Positions 42,595 to 51,142 of a stretch of 64,000 nucleotides of DNA are shown here, in pieces. The stretch spans positions 5,000,001-5,064,000 of the forward strand of contig NZ_CP092417.1 in NCBI RefSeq assembly GCF_023716865.1, written 5' to 3'. Every line of letters starts with the position of its first letter. Positions within the stretch are counted from its first letter, which is position 1. The notes below the pieces were generated by a model. That model worked only from the letters and a program-made list of their open reading frames with translations. It was not told the origin of the DNA and did no database searches. Position numbers and translations under genes: made by a program. This DNA comes from Endozoicomonas sp. SCSIO W0465 (GTDB taxonomy: Bacteria; Pseudomonadota; Gammaproteobacteria; Pseudomonadales; Endozoicomonadaceae).

Positions 42595-42944
42595 GCAACA
42601 ACACTCAGTTCAGAAATCTACTTTCACTACCGACAACTTAAACAGCAAATGACGGTAACAAAGGCGCCGGAAAATCTTGTCTTTTCGTTTTCAGGCATAC
42701 TATGTTTAAATGCCAGTTTAAATGCAGGTTTAAACAAGCCTTTTTATCGGTTCGAAGAGTTTATCACAAGAAGTCTCTGAGGCCTGAGTGGTTGTCGAGA
42801 GCAACAACGAATGATGTCCCTTCATCCCAGTATCCTGACACTGTGATAAGTCCCATCGTTCATGGCCAGTTTCAATCACTTGATTCTTCGGCAGCCTCTG
42901 ATGTGCTAAAGAGCACGGAAAGAGTACGGAAACCAATCAACACC
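42595..42944. other. rluD-bamD divergent region
   Basis: 350 bp. Contains a cluster of near-direct repeats of gtttaaatgc (42702-42735). The bamD frame is open upstream to 42702, but the residues there (MFKCQFKCRFK...) have no lipoprotein signal and I treat it as leader. Promoters for both genes should lie here; the best guess for bamD is TTGTCT/TATGTT near 42676-42706, weak. Confidence 0.4.
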
Positions 42945-43880
42945 ATGACAATCCTGACTGAAAAATTGACCCGGTTACTTCCCTCGTTTGTGACGAGAAC
43001 CCTTTTGATGGTGTTTGCAGCCATCATCCTGGCGGGCTGTGCATCAACAACCGAAGATCAAGAGCAACTGCCGGAATCCCTGTCCGAGGCAGAGCTTTAC
43101 CAACTGTCCAGCAAAGCCATTGATGACGGTCGCTACTCGGAAGCCATTAAATCTTTGAGAACACTCGAGTCCCGCTACCCTTTCGGAGCGTTTGCTGAAC
43201 AGGCACAGCTGGATATCATTTACGCCTATTTCAAAAATGCCGAGCCTGAAGCCTCCAAAGCGGCAGCTGACCGTTTTATCCGCCTGCACCCACAACACCC
43301 TGATGCAGACTATGCCTATTACATGAAAGGACTGGCATCCAACACCGCTTCCATGGGGCTGCTGGAACGATACCTGCCGATGGATTTGACCCGCCGTGAC
43401 CCGGGTCAGGCCAGGGTATCGTTTAACGAATTTTCTGAATTGCTGAGCCGTTACCCTGAAAGCAAATACGTACCCGATGCTCGCCAGCGCATGGTAGCTC
43501 TCCGCAACCGGCTGGCAGAATATGAAATTCATGCTGCCAACTATTATCTCAAGCGCAAGGCCTATGTCGCTGCAGTGAACCGTGGGCGCTATGTTGTCGA
43601 AAACATGCAGCAGACTCCCGCCGTTCCCGAAGCCCTGGCCATTATGGTAGAAGGCTATCAGCATCTGGAGCTGCCAAAACCCGCCAGTGAGGCTCTGGAG
43701 GTCTTGAGGCTGAACTACCCGAACCACCCGGCACTGGACAAGAACGGTAATTTTGTTGGCTACAAGGTGTTTGAAGACGTGGATCCATCGATCTGGAGTA
43801 CGCTTACCTTCGGTTTGATCGGCAGTTCCAAACCCAAGGTCAGGAATGCGCCTCCCCCACAGCCACCTATGGTGAACTGA
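42945..43880 (+). CDS. bamD: Outer-membrane assembly lipoprotein BamD
   Basis: 311 residues from ATG 42945. Part of the BAM complex that inserts beta-barrel proteins in the outer membrane. This start gives a lipoprotein signal ending in the lipobox LAGC with the modified cysteine at residue 32 (LLMVFAAIILAGCAS). Tetratricopeptide-type helices follow: AELYQLSSKAIDDGRYSEAI, ESRYPFGAFAEQAQLDIIYA, RFIRLHPQHPDADYAYYMKG, FNEFSELLSRYPESKYVPDA. The C-terminus is longer than in E. coli BamD (about 245), with FGLIGSSKPKVRNAPPPQPP. A longer frame begins at 42702, less likely. Essential in relatives. Confidence 0.94.
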   Translation: MTILTEKLTRLLPSFVTRTLLMVFAAIILAGCASTTEDQEQLPESLSEAELYQLSSKAIDDGRYSEAIKSLRTLESRYPFGAFAEQAQLDIIYAYFKNAEPEASKAAADRFIRLHPQHPDADYAYYMKGLASNTASMGLLERYLPMDLTRRDPGQARVSFNEFSELLSRYPESKYVPDARQRMVALRNRLAEYEIHAANYYLKRKAYVAAVNRGRYVVENMQQTPAVPEALAIMVEGYQHLELPKPASEALEVLRLNYPNHPALDKNGNFVGYKVFEDVDPSIWSTLTFGLIGSSKPKVRNAPPPQPPMVN

Positions 43881-43930
43881 CCAGGGGTATTTTAGTGGTA
43901 CCCGTAAACTCAGGATTGTTTCAATTGACG

Positions 43931-43960
43931 TCAGCTGGCCATTTGAAATCATTTAGCCAG
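43931..43960. repeat. Single MITE-like end between bamD and yacG
   Basis: gctggccatttgaaatc resembles the left end of the 165-bp element at 30425 (gctggccatatggaatc). No second end nearby. Confidence 0.4.
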
Positions 43961-44022
43961 TTCTGCCCAAAATGGCGATGGTTATAACTCTTTCACAGCT
44001 TCACAGCGACCGGGTTTAAAGC

Positions 44023-44223
44023 ATGACCAAGACAGTTAAATGCCCACAGTGCTCAAAGGCAGTAAAGTGGGTGCCCGAAAGCAAGTACCGCCCTTTCTGC
44101 TCAGAGCGCTGCAAGCTGATTGACTTCGGTGCCTGGGCAAAAGAAGAGCATACCATTCCGGGTGATCCGGCTTTTGATGACCTTATGTCACAGGAGCTTG
44201 ATGACTTACCGACCCGACATTGA
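44023..44223 (+). CDS. yacG: DNA gyrase inhibitor YacG
   Basis: 66 residues. Small zinc protein that binds GyrB and blocks DNA binding by gyrase. Zinc ligands CPQC (residues 8-11) and CSERC (27-31) are complete, followed by the family signature KLIDFGAWAKEEHTIPG. In many relatives it follows coaE; here it stands alone after bamD. It converges on a coiled-coil gene with a shared hairpin between. Confidence 0.95.
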   Translation: MTKTVKCPQCSKAVKWVPESKYRPFCSERCKLIDFGAWAKEEHTIPGDPAFDDLMSQELDDLPTRH

Positions 44224-44274
44224 GGAACTGTTCCGGAGTAAATTCTCAGGACAGCATGAAGGCCTACAACATAA

Positions 44275-44298
44275 AAACCGGGGTTATCTCCCCGGTTT
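44275..44298. terminator. Bidirectional rho-independent terminator
   Basis: Nine-base stem AAACCGGGG/CCCCGGTTT with a six-base loop. On the minus strand it is followed by a T run, so it should end the coiled-coil gene (44354) and probably yacG too. Confidence 0.75.
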
Positions 44299-44353
44299 AT
44301 GTAACCGTTTTTTCAAGCCATATTGCCATTCTCAGGTCAACGTCAGCCTGATA

Positions 44354-45685
44354 TCAAACGATAGCTTCTCCATCGTCTTGTTCCACAAAAGTCCAACCAT
44401 TCGGAGGCGTTATGTCATCCGGAAGAGGGTGACCCATGGTAACCTCGGAGTCAGTAAATGGTACACGGGAATCAAAGAGATCATACGTCAGGTCATCATC
44501 TGAAAGGCCGTCATCTGAAGATTCCGAAGTAACGCCACTGCTACCGGTCATAACAGAATCAGTTTCAGCTGAACTGTATTCACTGGCCACATCAAAGTCG
44601 TTCATGACCGCATCCAGTGACCTTAGCAGCGCCGGTAACTTAGCAAGACGGTGAACATCTTCTGCCAACTGCCTCCTTTCATTATCAAGCTGCTCCAGGC
44701 GTTCCCTGAAAGCAGGAACCTGACTCGGAGTTAGCCTGGCCATTCTTGGTTCAGCACCTGGAATGTTAAAGTGATACGCAACACTTGATTCATTCTGACC
44801 GTTGCTGTTTGTAAAGCTTGAAACAGAGTTTACCGCAGAAGAATCATCAATGTCCTTCAGAGCCGCTGCCACATATTTGTCCTGCCAGGGTCTGCCAAGT
44901 TCTTTATTCAACTCGCCCCTCAGAAAATCCGCTCTTGCTTCTTCGTGGCGAGCGTTGTGCATATGCTGAATGGCTCCATCACTTAAGTTATGCCGAGACT
45001 CCTCTAGCGCAAGCACTTTAGCAACGTGATCATCCAATGCACACTGAAGCGCACTGATTTTACTGGACTTAGCTGCTGATTCGGCAACTTTTGCCTCAAG
45101 TTCGTTATGCAGCCTGCCAATACAACGAATTTTTGATTCGCGTTCTTTATTGAATGCATCCTGTGCCTTCCTGGCCAGGGCTTCCTTCTCCAATTCCACA
45201 TGCTGCCTGAACACGACCTGTTCTTCATGAGCATTACGAAGCAGAGCATCCATTTGACGTTCAGCACGATTGATAAGATCTGCATTTTCAAGCTTTGCAT
45301 TTCTGGCATCAGCCTGGGCAGCAGAAAGCCTCTTAAGCAGAGCCTCATTCTCTGCTTTCAGCGCTTCTTTCTCCGCATTCAGCGCGTCAAATTCCGCTTT
45401 GGTTGGAATTTTCTTTTCAACCGCTTCTTTTTTTGCAACACACCTGTCATAAATGCTTTTGGAACCATGGTAGGCATCACCAACCAATGAAGGGAGAATT
45501 CCGAAAGGCACGAAGGCTACAGCAACGACACGACCAAGCCATTTCCCTAGAGTACTTTCTTGATCAAATTGCCTGGAAACACTGTCGGCCACTTTGTGGC
45601 ACCATCTGACAATAGTCCAATCCCTTTTGTGGGGTTCCACGACGGTTACTTGAGGCGCAGCTGAGACGCCAACAGGAATAGGCAT
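44354..45685 (-). CDS. Coiled-coil hypothetical protein
   Basis: 443 residues, no family recognised. Residues 45-72 include a moderately hydrophobic stretch (LGRVVAVAFVPFGILPSLVG) that may touch membranes. Residues about 85-265 are almost continuous heptad-rich coiled coil (EALKAENEALLKRLSAAQADARNAKLENADL and on), and a second helical part lies at 330-370. The C-terminus (370-443) is very acidic and S/D-rich (SSDDGLSDDDLTYDLFDS). The upstream 200 bp is very AT-rich, unlike core neighbours. Architecture resembles secreted effectors or structural proteins of host-associated bacteria, but that is inference. It separates yacG from the Nudix gene. Confidence 0.65.
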   Translation of the reverse strand: MPIPVGVSAAPQVTVVEPHKRDWTIVRWCHKVADSVSRQFDQESTLGKWLGRVVAVAFVPFGILPSLVGDAYHGSKSIYDRCVAKKEAVEKKIPTKAEFDALNAEKEALKAENEALLKRLSAAQADARNAKLENADLINRAERQMDALLRNAHEEQVVFRQHVELEKEALARKAQDAFNKERESKIRCIGRLHNELEAKVAESAAKSSKISALQCALDDHVAKVLALEESRHNLSDGAIQHMHNARHEEARADFLRGELNKELGRPWQDKYVAAALKDIDDSSAVNSVSSFTNSNGQNESSVAYHFNIPGAEPRMARLTPSQVPAFRERLEQLDNERRQLAEDVHRLAKLPALLRSLDAVMNDFDVASEYSSAETDSVMTGSSGVTSESSDDGLSDDDLTYDLFDSRVPFTDSEVTMGHPLPDDITPPNGWTFVEQDDGEAIV

Positions 45686-45891
45686 AATAACTTCCTCTAT
45701 TTGTTGTTTGAGTATTTATTCAGTTGATACTGATGTTTTAGATAGGAAAGTAATTAATTGGTTCAATAGTCAATTATATTATTTAGAAATTATATACTTA
45801 TCATATATCTATAAAACGAATAATAAGAGCCCAACAGGACAATAATTAGTCATCAACATACCGTTGAGTTGGCATTCAGAAACCAGGGCAG

Positions 45892-46878
45892 TCAGCCCCG
45901 GAACGCCTGAATAGCTGCAATTCCCTGGGCACCCAGCTGCCGGGCAAGATCCGTATCCCCCTGACTCATGCCCCCAAGCCAGAACACAGGGACTTTCGCC
46001 ACTCCGGTCAGCATTTCAGCCTGGCCCAGTCCCAGGGGGATGGTCTCAGGATGCGAAGTGCTTCGTTTGACCGGTGATAGGGTAATAAAGTCCACTAACA
46101 TTGCCTCGGCCGCTTTTATCTGCTCTCTATCGTGACATGAGGCAACCAGTAACTGGCTGATATGCCGCTTCTCAGGTTTAACCAGAAAACCCAGCTGACG
46201 GGAGGTCAAATGAAGGCCATGGCACCATGACTCAGATAGAAGGGAGAAATCCCCTTTGACCATCAACCGCCCACCTGCCGCCTGAACGAAACCCGACAGC
46301 TCTTGTGCCAGTCGAAGATATTCACCCTGCTCAAGCCAGTGAGCCCGAAATTGAATCAGGTCAATACCGTTATCCAGCGCCGCCGACACGTTATTGAAGA
46401 GTGTTTCTTTTTCCACAAAATGACCAGTAATCATATAACGATCAGGGAGTTGCAGCGCCCGGAGAATGATTTTATTGGCTTCAGGAAATTCATAATCATT
46501 AAGGCGCTCTTTTTCAACCCACCGAATCAACTGGCCTTCATTGCCTTTTGGGTCGCCCTGTACGCCACTGACCACCCAGGTATCAAGCAGTACGGATTTG
46601 TCAGGATAGTCATGGCGAATTTTGATCAACGGTAAAAATGTTGCAACTCCAATATCCAGTTCTTCACGGAGCTCCCGGTTCAAGGCCTGCCTGATATCTT
46701 CCCCGGGCTCAACTTTACCACCGGGAAACTCCCATACCCCCCCCATGTGTTTATCGTCAGGACGCCTGGCCAACAAGACCCGGCCATCGTCCCCAAGGAT
46801 CACGGCAACCACCACATGAACTACTTTTCTTTTTTCGACCATCGTTTTATCAACCAATTCAGGTGCGATACTCAGCAT
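45892..46878 (-). CDS. Nudix hydrolase (MutT-like) fused to a ThiE-like domain
   Basis: 328 residues from ATG 46878, which overlaps the end of argJ by 20 bp; MVEKRK at 46842 is an alternative start. Residues 13-145 are a MutT-type Nudix domain with the box GGKVEPGEDIRQALNRELRE followed by ELDI, expected to clear 8-oxo-dGTP. Residues about 165-328 look like thiamine-phosphate synthase/TenI (IDLIQFRAHWLEQGEY, HGLHLTSRQLG, PVFWLGGMSQGD, GAQGIAAIQAF). The same fusion sits after secA-argJ in Pseudomonas (PA4400 type). Whether the second domain is catalytic is unknown. Confidence 0.9.
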   Translation of the reverse strand: MLSIAPELVDKTMVEKRKVVHVVVAVILGDDGRVLLARRPDDKHMGGVWEFPGGKVEPGEDIRQALNRELREELDIGVATFLPLIKIRHDYPDKSVLLDTWVVSGVQGDPKGNEGQLIRWVEKERLNDYEFPEANKIILRALQLPDRYMITGHFVEKETLFNNVSAALDNGIDLIQFRAHWLEQGEYLRLAQELSGFVQAAGGRLMVKGDFSLLSESWCHGLHLTSRQLGFLVKPEKRHISQLLVASCHDREQIKAAEAMLVDFITLSPVKRSTSHPETIPLGLGQAEMLTGVAKVPVFWLGGMSQGDTDLARQLGAQGIAAIQAFRG

Positions 46879-48076
46879 TGATCTTCACATACTCATGGGA
46901 TAAATCGGTCGTCCAGATCTCTTCAGCGGCACTGCCCGCCCCCAGCGAGATTTTTATCAGGATTTCTTCCTGATTCATCACCTGCTGGCCCGCTTGTTCG
47001 GTATAACCCGCTGCCGGTTGGCCTCTGTCAACAATGGCAATAGTATCAAGCCAGATAGACACACGATCGATGATGAGCTCAGGAATATCGGCCCGACCAA
47101 CCGCTGCCAGAATACGTCCCCAGTTCGGGTCACAGGCGAACAGGGCCGTTTTCACCAGCGGTGAGTGGGCTACGGTATAAGCGACTTCCAGCGCATCCTG
47201 TTGCGAGGCGGCCTCTTCCACTTGTACGGTGACAAACCTGGTTGCCCCCTCACCATCCCTGACAATCGCCTGAGCAAGCTCAACAGACACCGCCCGAAGG
47301 TTGTCTATCAGTTGCTCGGCCAATGCTGAATCACGGGAAGTAATGGCATCATTGCCTGCAGCCCCGGTGGCAACCACCATAAAGCTGTCATTGGTTGACG
47401 TATCACCATCAATGGTAATCCGGTTAAATGATTGGTGTGTAATGTCCAGCAGCAGGTTTTGTAAAAACGATGGTTCAATAGCCGCATCCGTTGCGATATA
47501 AGCCAGCATGGTAGCCATATTGGGTTTGATCATTCCGGCACCTTTACTGATTCCGGAGATCGTATAGGTGGTTCCCTCATGTGCAAATTGTCGGCTGCTA
47601 CCTTTTGGGCGCGTATCCGTAGTCATGATGCCTTCAGCAGCATGAAACCAGTTATCTTCTTTCATATCAGACAGCGCTGCCGGTATTGCATCGCACAGGG
47701 TATTAACCGGCAGCTGCTCGCCAATCACTCCGGTTGAAAACGGCAGCACCTGCATCTCATCAACACCCGCCAGGGTCGCCAGTTTGGATGAAGTCTGCCG
47801 GGCCGCTGCCACTCCCTGCTCACCGGTTCCCGCATTGGCATTGCCAGTGTTAATCAGAAAGTAACGGGGATCACCGGCCAAGCGCTGCCGACTTAAATAA
47901 ACCGGCGCTGCACAGAAGCGATTAAGAGTAAAAACTCCAGCCACTGAGCTTCCCTTATCCCAGTTCATAACCACAAGATCACGGCGGCCGGGTTTTCTGA
48001 TACCCGCCATCGCAACGCCCAGGCGGAAGCCCCTGACTGGTTTGACTGCCGCCCACTCCCCAGAACCCGTTGCCAT
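46859..48076 (-). CDS. argJ: Bifunctional glutamate N-acetyltransferase / amino-acid acetyltransferase
   Basis: Transfers acetyl from N-acetylornithine to glutamate in the cyclic arginine pathway. The precursor self-cleaves at a threonine in GMIKPNMATMLA, clearly present (about residue 190). Other signatures: NTGNANAGTGEQG, FSTGVIGEQLP, TTDTRPKGSS, TIDGDTSTNDSF, DPNWGRILAAVGRA. Start ATG 48076 is preferred: GGAG lies seven bases upstream; an ATG four codons earlier has none. About 405 residues. Downstream of secA and its terminator; overlapped at its end by the Nudix gene. Confidence 0.96.
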   Translation of the reverse strand: MATGSGEWAAVKPVRGFRLGVAMAGIRKPGRRDLVVMNWDKGSSVAGVFTLNRFCAAPVYLSRQRLAGDPRYFLINTGNANAGTGEQGVAAARQTSSKLATLAGVDEMQVLPFSTGVIGEQLPVNTLCDAIPAALSDMKEDNWFHAAEGIMTTDTRPKGSSRQFAHEGTTYTISGISKGAGMIKPNMATMLAYIATDAAIEPSFLQNLLLDITHQSFNRITIDGDTSTNDSFMVVATGAAGNDAITSRDSALAEQLIDNLRAVSVELAQAIVRDGEGATRFVTVQVEEAASQQDALEVAYTVAHSPLVKTALFACDPNWGRILAAVGRADIPELIIDRVSIWLDTIAIVDRGQPAAGYTEQAGQQVMNQEEILIKISLGAGSAAEEIWTTDLSHEYVKINAEYRT

Positions 48077-48117
48077 TATCGACTCCATCAGAAATATCGC
48101 TGCTTATTCTTGACCAC

Positions 48118-48149
48118 AAAAAAAAGGGCCAGCCTGTTGTGGCTGACCC
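48118..48149 (-). terminator. secA rho-independent terminator
   Basis: On the minus strand GGGTCAGCC and GGCTGGCCC form a stem with a five-base loop, followed by a run of eight T. It lies just past the secA stop and 40 bp before argJ. Confidence 0.85.
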
Positions 48150-48172
48150 GCAGTTTACGTTACCGGCTGTGC

Positions 48173-50908
48173 TCAGGCAATTTTACCATGGCACTGCTTG
48201 TACTTCTTACCAGAACCGCATGGACACGGATCATTACGCCCCACCTTACGACCCTCCCGAACGAATGGCTGGTGAGCTTCCGGCTCTTCCTGCCCTGTTA
48301 CTTCAGCCTCTACACCCTGAGCCTGGGCGTGCTCAAACTGCATTCTACGTGCCATCTCCTCACGACGCTGCCGCTCCATCTCAGCCGTTCGATCATCTTC
48401 CTGCACCTGTACATGGGAAATAATACGAATGGTGTCGTACTTGATATCCTCAAGCATCTGCTGGAACAGCTCAAACGCCTCGCGTTTGTATTCCTGCTTG
48501 GGATTTTTCTGAGCATAACCGCGAAGATGAATACCCTGTCTCAGGTGATCCATGGTAGCCAGATGCTCTTTCCATTTATCATCCAGAATCCGCAGCAGAA
48601 TATGCTTTTCAAAGTTGCGCAGAACGTCTGCACCGGCCAGCGCTTCCTTGTTACGGTAGGAATCAATAACGCCCTGCAAAATGCGCTCACGCAGCGCTTC
48701 TTCATCCAGACGATCATCTGCGTCTAACCACTGCTGAACCGGCATACGCTCATTCAGTTCGCTGGCCAGCTTCTCTTCCAGACCTTTAACGTCCCACTGC
48801 TCTTCAAGGCTCTGCGGCGGAATGTGCTGACTGACCAGGCCACTGACTACGTCTTCACGCAGCGCTTCAATACTTGAAGAGACATCATCCGCATTGAGCA
48901 GCTCATCACGCTGATTATAAATAACCTTACGCTGATCATTGGCAACATCATCGTATTCCAGCAGCTGCTTACGAATATCAAAGTTGCGGCCTTCTACTTT
49001 GCGCTGGGCTTTTTCGATGGCATTGGTCACCATACGGTGTTCAATGGCTTCACCCTTTTCCATACCCAGCGCTTTCATGAAGTTCTTGACCCGCTCGGAG
49101 GCGAAAATCCGCATCAGGCTATCTTCCAGAGACAAGTAGAAACGGGAAGAGCCCGGGTCCCCCTGACGACCGGAACGACCTCTTAACTGGTTATCAATAC
49201 GTCGTGACTCGTGACGCTCGGTACCAATAATATGAAGACCACCGGCCTCCAGCACCGCCATATGCCGCTTCTGCCAATCCGCCTTGATTTGATCGATTTG
49301 CTCCTGAGAGGGCTCATTCAGCTCAGCGACTTCTGCCTTCCAGTTCCCCCCCAGCATGATATCGGTACCACGACCCGCCATGTTGGTGGCGATGGTTACC
49401 GCACCGGGACGACCAGCCTGGGCGATGATATCTGCTTCTTTTTCGTGGAATTTGGCATTCAGTACCTGGTGAGGAATGCCCGCCTTATCCAGAGCCTTGG
49501 ACAGATGCTCGGAAGAGTCGATAGAAGCCGTACCCACCAGAACCGGGCGTTCGGCTTTCACCGTCTCTTTGATATCGTCAATGATGGCGTCGTATTTTTC
49601 CGCAATCGTCAGATAAACGAGATCATTACCATCCTGACGAACCATCTCTTTGTGCGTGGGAATGACAATAACGTCCAGGCCATAAATCTGACGAAACTCG
49701 AACGCTTCCGTATCGGCAGTACCGGTCATACCGGACAGCGTGTCATAATTACGGAAATAATTCTGGAACGTCGTGGAAGCCAGCGTCTGGCTCTCAGCCT
49801 GAATACGAAGCCCTTCTTTCGCTTCAATCGCCTGATGCAGGCCTTCTGAGAGGCGACGACCCGGCATGGTACGGCCAGTATGCTCATCCACCAGCAGAAC
49901 TTCATTATTCTGAACAATGTATTCGACATTACGGTGGAACAGCACATGCGCTTTCAGGGCCGAGTTCACATGGTGCAGCAAATTCAGGTTGTTGGAGGCA
50001 TAAAGGCTTTCACCTTCCGGCAACAAACCTTCTTGTTGCAGGAGCTCTTCAATAAACTGATGACCCAGTTCATTCAACTCAACCTGACGGGTCTTCTCAT
50101 CAACAGAGTAATGACCGGTAAGCTCAACCGTATTGGGATCCTGGTCTTCAGGAATGGGTTCCTGTCGTTGCAGCCTGGGAACCAGCTGGTTCATCTTTTT
50201 ATAAAGCTCAGATGAGTCTTCGGCCGGCCCCGAAATGATCAGAGGCGTTCTGGCCTCATCAATCAGAATCGAGTCCACCTCATCAACAATAGAGAAGAAC
50301 AGATCACGCTGGTAACGATCCTCCTTTCTGAAGGCCATATTGTCACGGAGGTAGTCGAAACCAAATTCGTTATTCGTACCGTAGGTGATATCTGCCTGAT
50401 AAGCCTGACGTTTCTCTTCCGGGTCCTGCTGCGGGACAACAATGCCCACGCTCATCCCCAGAAATTCATAGAGTGGACGCATCCAGTTGGCATCACGACG
50501 GGCCAGGTAATCATTCACGGTAACAACATGAACGCCCTTGCCGGGAATAGCATTCAAGTAAGCAGGCAGTGTTGCCACCAGGGTCTTACCTTCACCGGTT
50601 CGCATCTCGGCAATGCGCCCTTCATGCAAGGTCATACCACCAATAAGCTGGACGTCAAAATGACGCATGCCCATCACGCGCTTGCCTGCCTCGCGAACAA
50701 CAGCAAACGCCTCTGGCAACAGGTCATCAAGGGTTTCACCCCGGTTGAAGCGCTCGCGAAACTCTCCTGTTTTGGCTTTCAGCTCATCATCGCCCAGAAC
50801 AGCCACGCTTTCTTCCAGAGCATTGATTGATTTGACAATCTTGCCCATCCGTTTCAGCTGGCGGTCATTCCGGCTACCAATAACTTTCTTAACTAAAGAA
50901 GCAAACAT
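48173..50908 (-). CDS. secA: Preprotein translocase ATPase SecA
   Basis: 911 residues, full length. ATP-driven motor that pushes unfolded preproteins through SecYEG. Walker A is in MRTGEGKTLVATLPAYLN, Walker B/DEAD-like in FSIVDEVDSILIDEARTPLI; the second helicase lobe has NMAGRGTDIMLGGNWKAE and RIDNQLRGRSGRQGDPGSS. The C-terminal zinc-binding SEC-C tail NDPCPCGSGKKYKQCHG is intact and normally contacts SecB. An IS66-type element separates it from the M23 peptidase gene found next to it in Pseudomonas. No secM-like leader was recognised upstream. Confidence 0.98.
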   Translation of the reverse strand: MFASLVKKVIGSRNDRQLKRMGKIVKSINALEESVAVLGDDELKAKTGEFRERFNRGETLDDLLPEAFAVVREAGKRVMGMRHFDVQLIGGMTLHEGRIAEMRTGEGKTLVATLPAYLNAIPGKGVHVVTVNDYLARRDANWMRPLYEFLGMSVGIVVPQQDPEEKRQAYQADITYGTNNEFGFDYLRDNMAFRKEDRYQRDLFFSIVDEVDSILIDEARTPLIISGPAEDSSELYKKMNQLVPRLQRQEPIPEDQDPNTVELTGHYSVDEKTRQVELNELGHQFIEELLQQEGLLPEGESLYASNNLNLLHHVNSALKAHVLFHRNVEYIVQNNEVLLVDEHTGRTMPGRRLSEGLHQAIEAKEGLRIQAESQTLASTTFQNYFRNYDTLSGMTGTADTEAFEFRQIYGLDVIVIPTHKEMVRQDGNDLVYLTIAEKYDAIIDDIKETVKAERPVLVGTASIDSSEHLSKALDKAGIPHQVLNAKFHEKEADIIAQAGRPGAVTIATNMAGRGTDIMLGGNWKAEVAELNEPSQEQIDQIKADWQKRHMAVLEAGGLHIIGTERHESRRIDNQLRGRSGRQGDPGSSRFYLSLEDSLMRIFASERVKNFMKALGMEKGEAIEHRMVTNAIEKAQRKVEGRNFDIRKQLLEYDDVANDQRKVIYNQRDELLNADDVSSSIEALREDVVSGLVSQHIPPQSLEEQWDVKGLEEKLASELNERMPVQQWLDADDRLDEEALRERILQGVIDSYRNKEALAGADVLRNFEKHILLRILDDKWKEHLATMDHLRQGIHLRGYAQKNPKQEYKREAFELFQQMLEDIKYDTIRIISHVQVQEDDRTAEMERQRREEMARRMQFEHAQAQGVEAEVTGQEEPEAHQPFVREGRKVGRNDPCPCGSGKKYKQCHGKIA

Positions 50909-51025
50909 AAGTTGTTAACAGTCTCACACTCTGTTTCCGGAGCTGTCCTCCTACCGACAAATCCGGGCTGGAGCAGACAAGCGCACAATAGCCCGACATT
51001 CTATGATAATCACAGAAAATTCTCA

Positions 51026-51055
51026 TCTATATTAGCCGTGTTTCTTTACTGTCAA
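51026..51055 (-). promoter_or_regulatory. Putative secA promoter
   Basis: Minus strand: perfect -35 TTGACA (51050-51055) and -10 TATAGA (51026-51031) with 18-bp spacing, about 120 bp before the secA start. Lies between the IS66-type element and secA, so the insertion did not remove it. Confidence 0.45.
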
Positions 51056-51142
51056 TTGAGCTGAGTCGGGAAATAAGATTCAAGGCCCTCAGAGGCATTC
51101 TCAACCATGAATAAATCAATCACTCGAAACTAAAAAAAGAAG

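Noticed and set aside
42702..42944. N-terminal extension of BamD (81 codons)
   Set aside because: It would bury the lipoprotein signal; the start at 42945 gives a correct signal peptide and lipobox.
43044..43952. 302-codon minus-strand frame
   Set aside because: Antisense to bamD, which has a lipobox and tetratricopeptide motifs.
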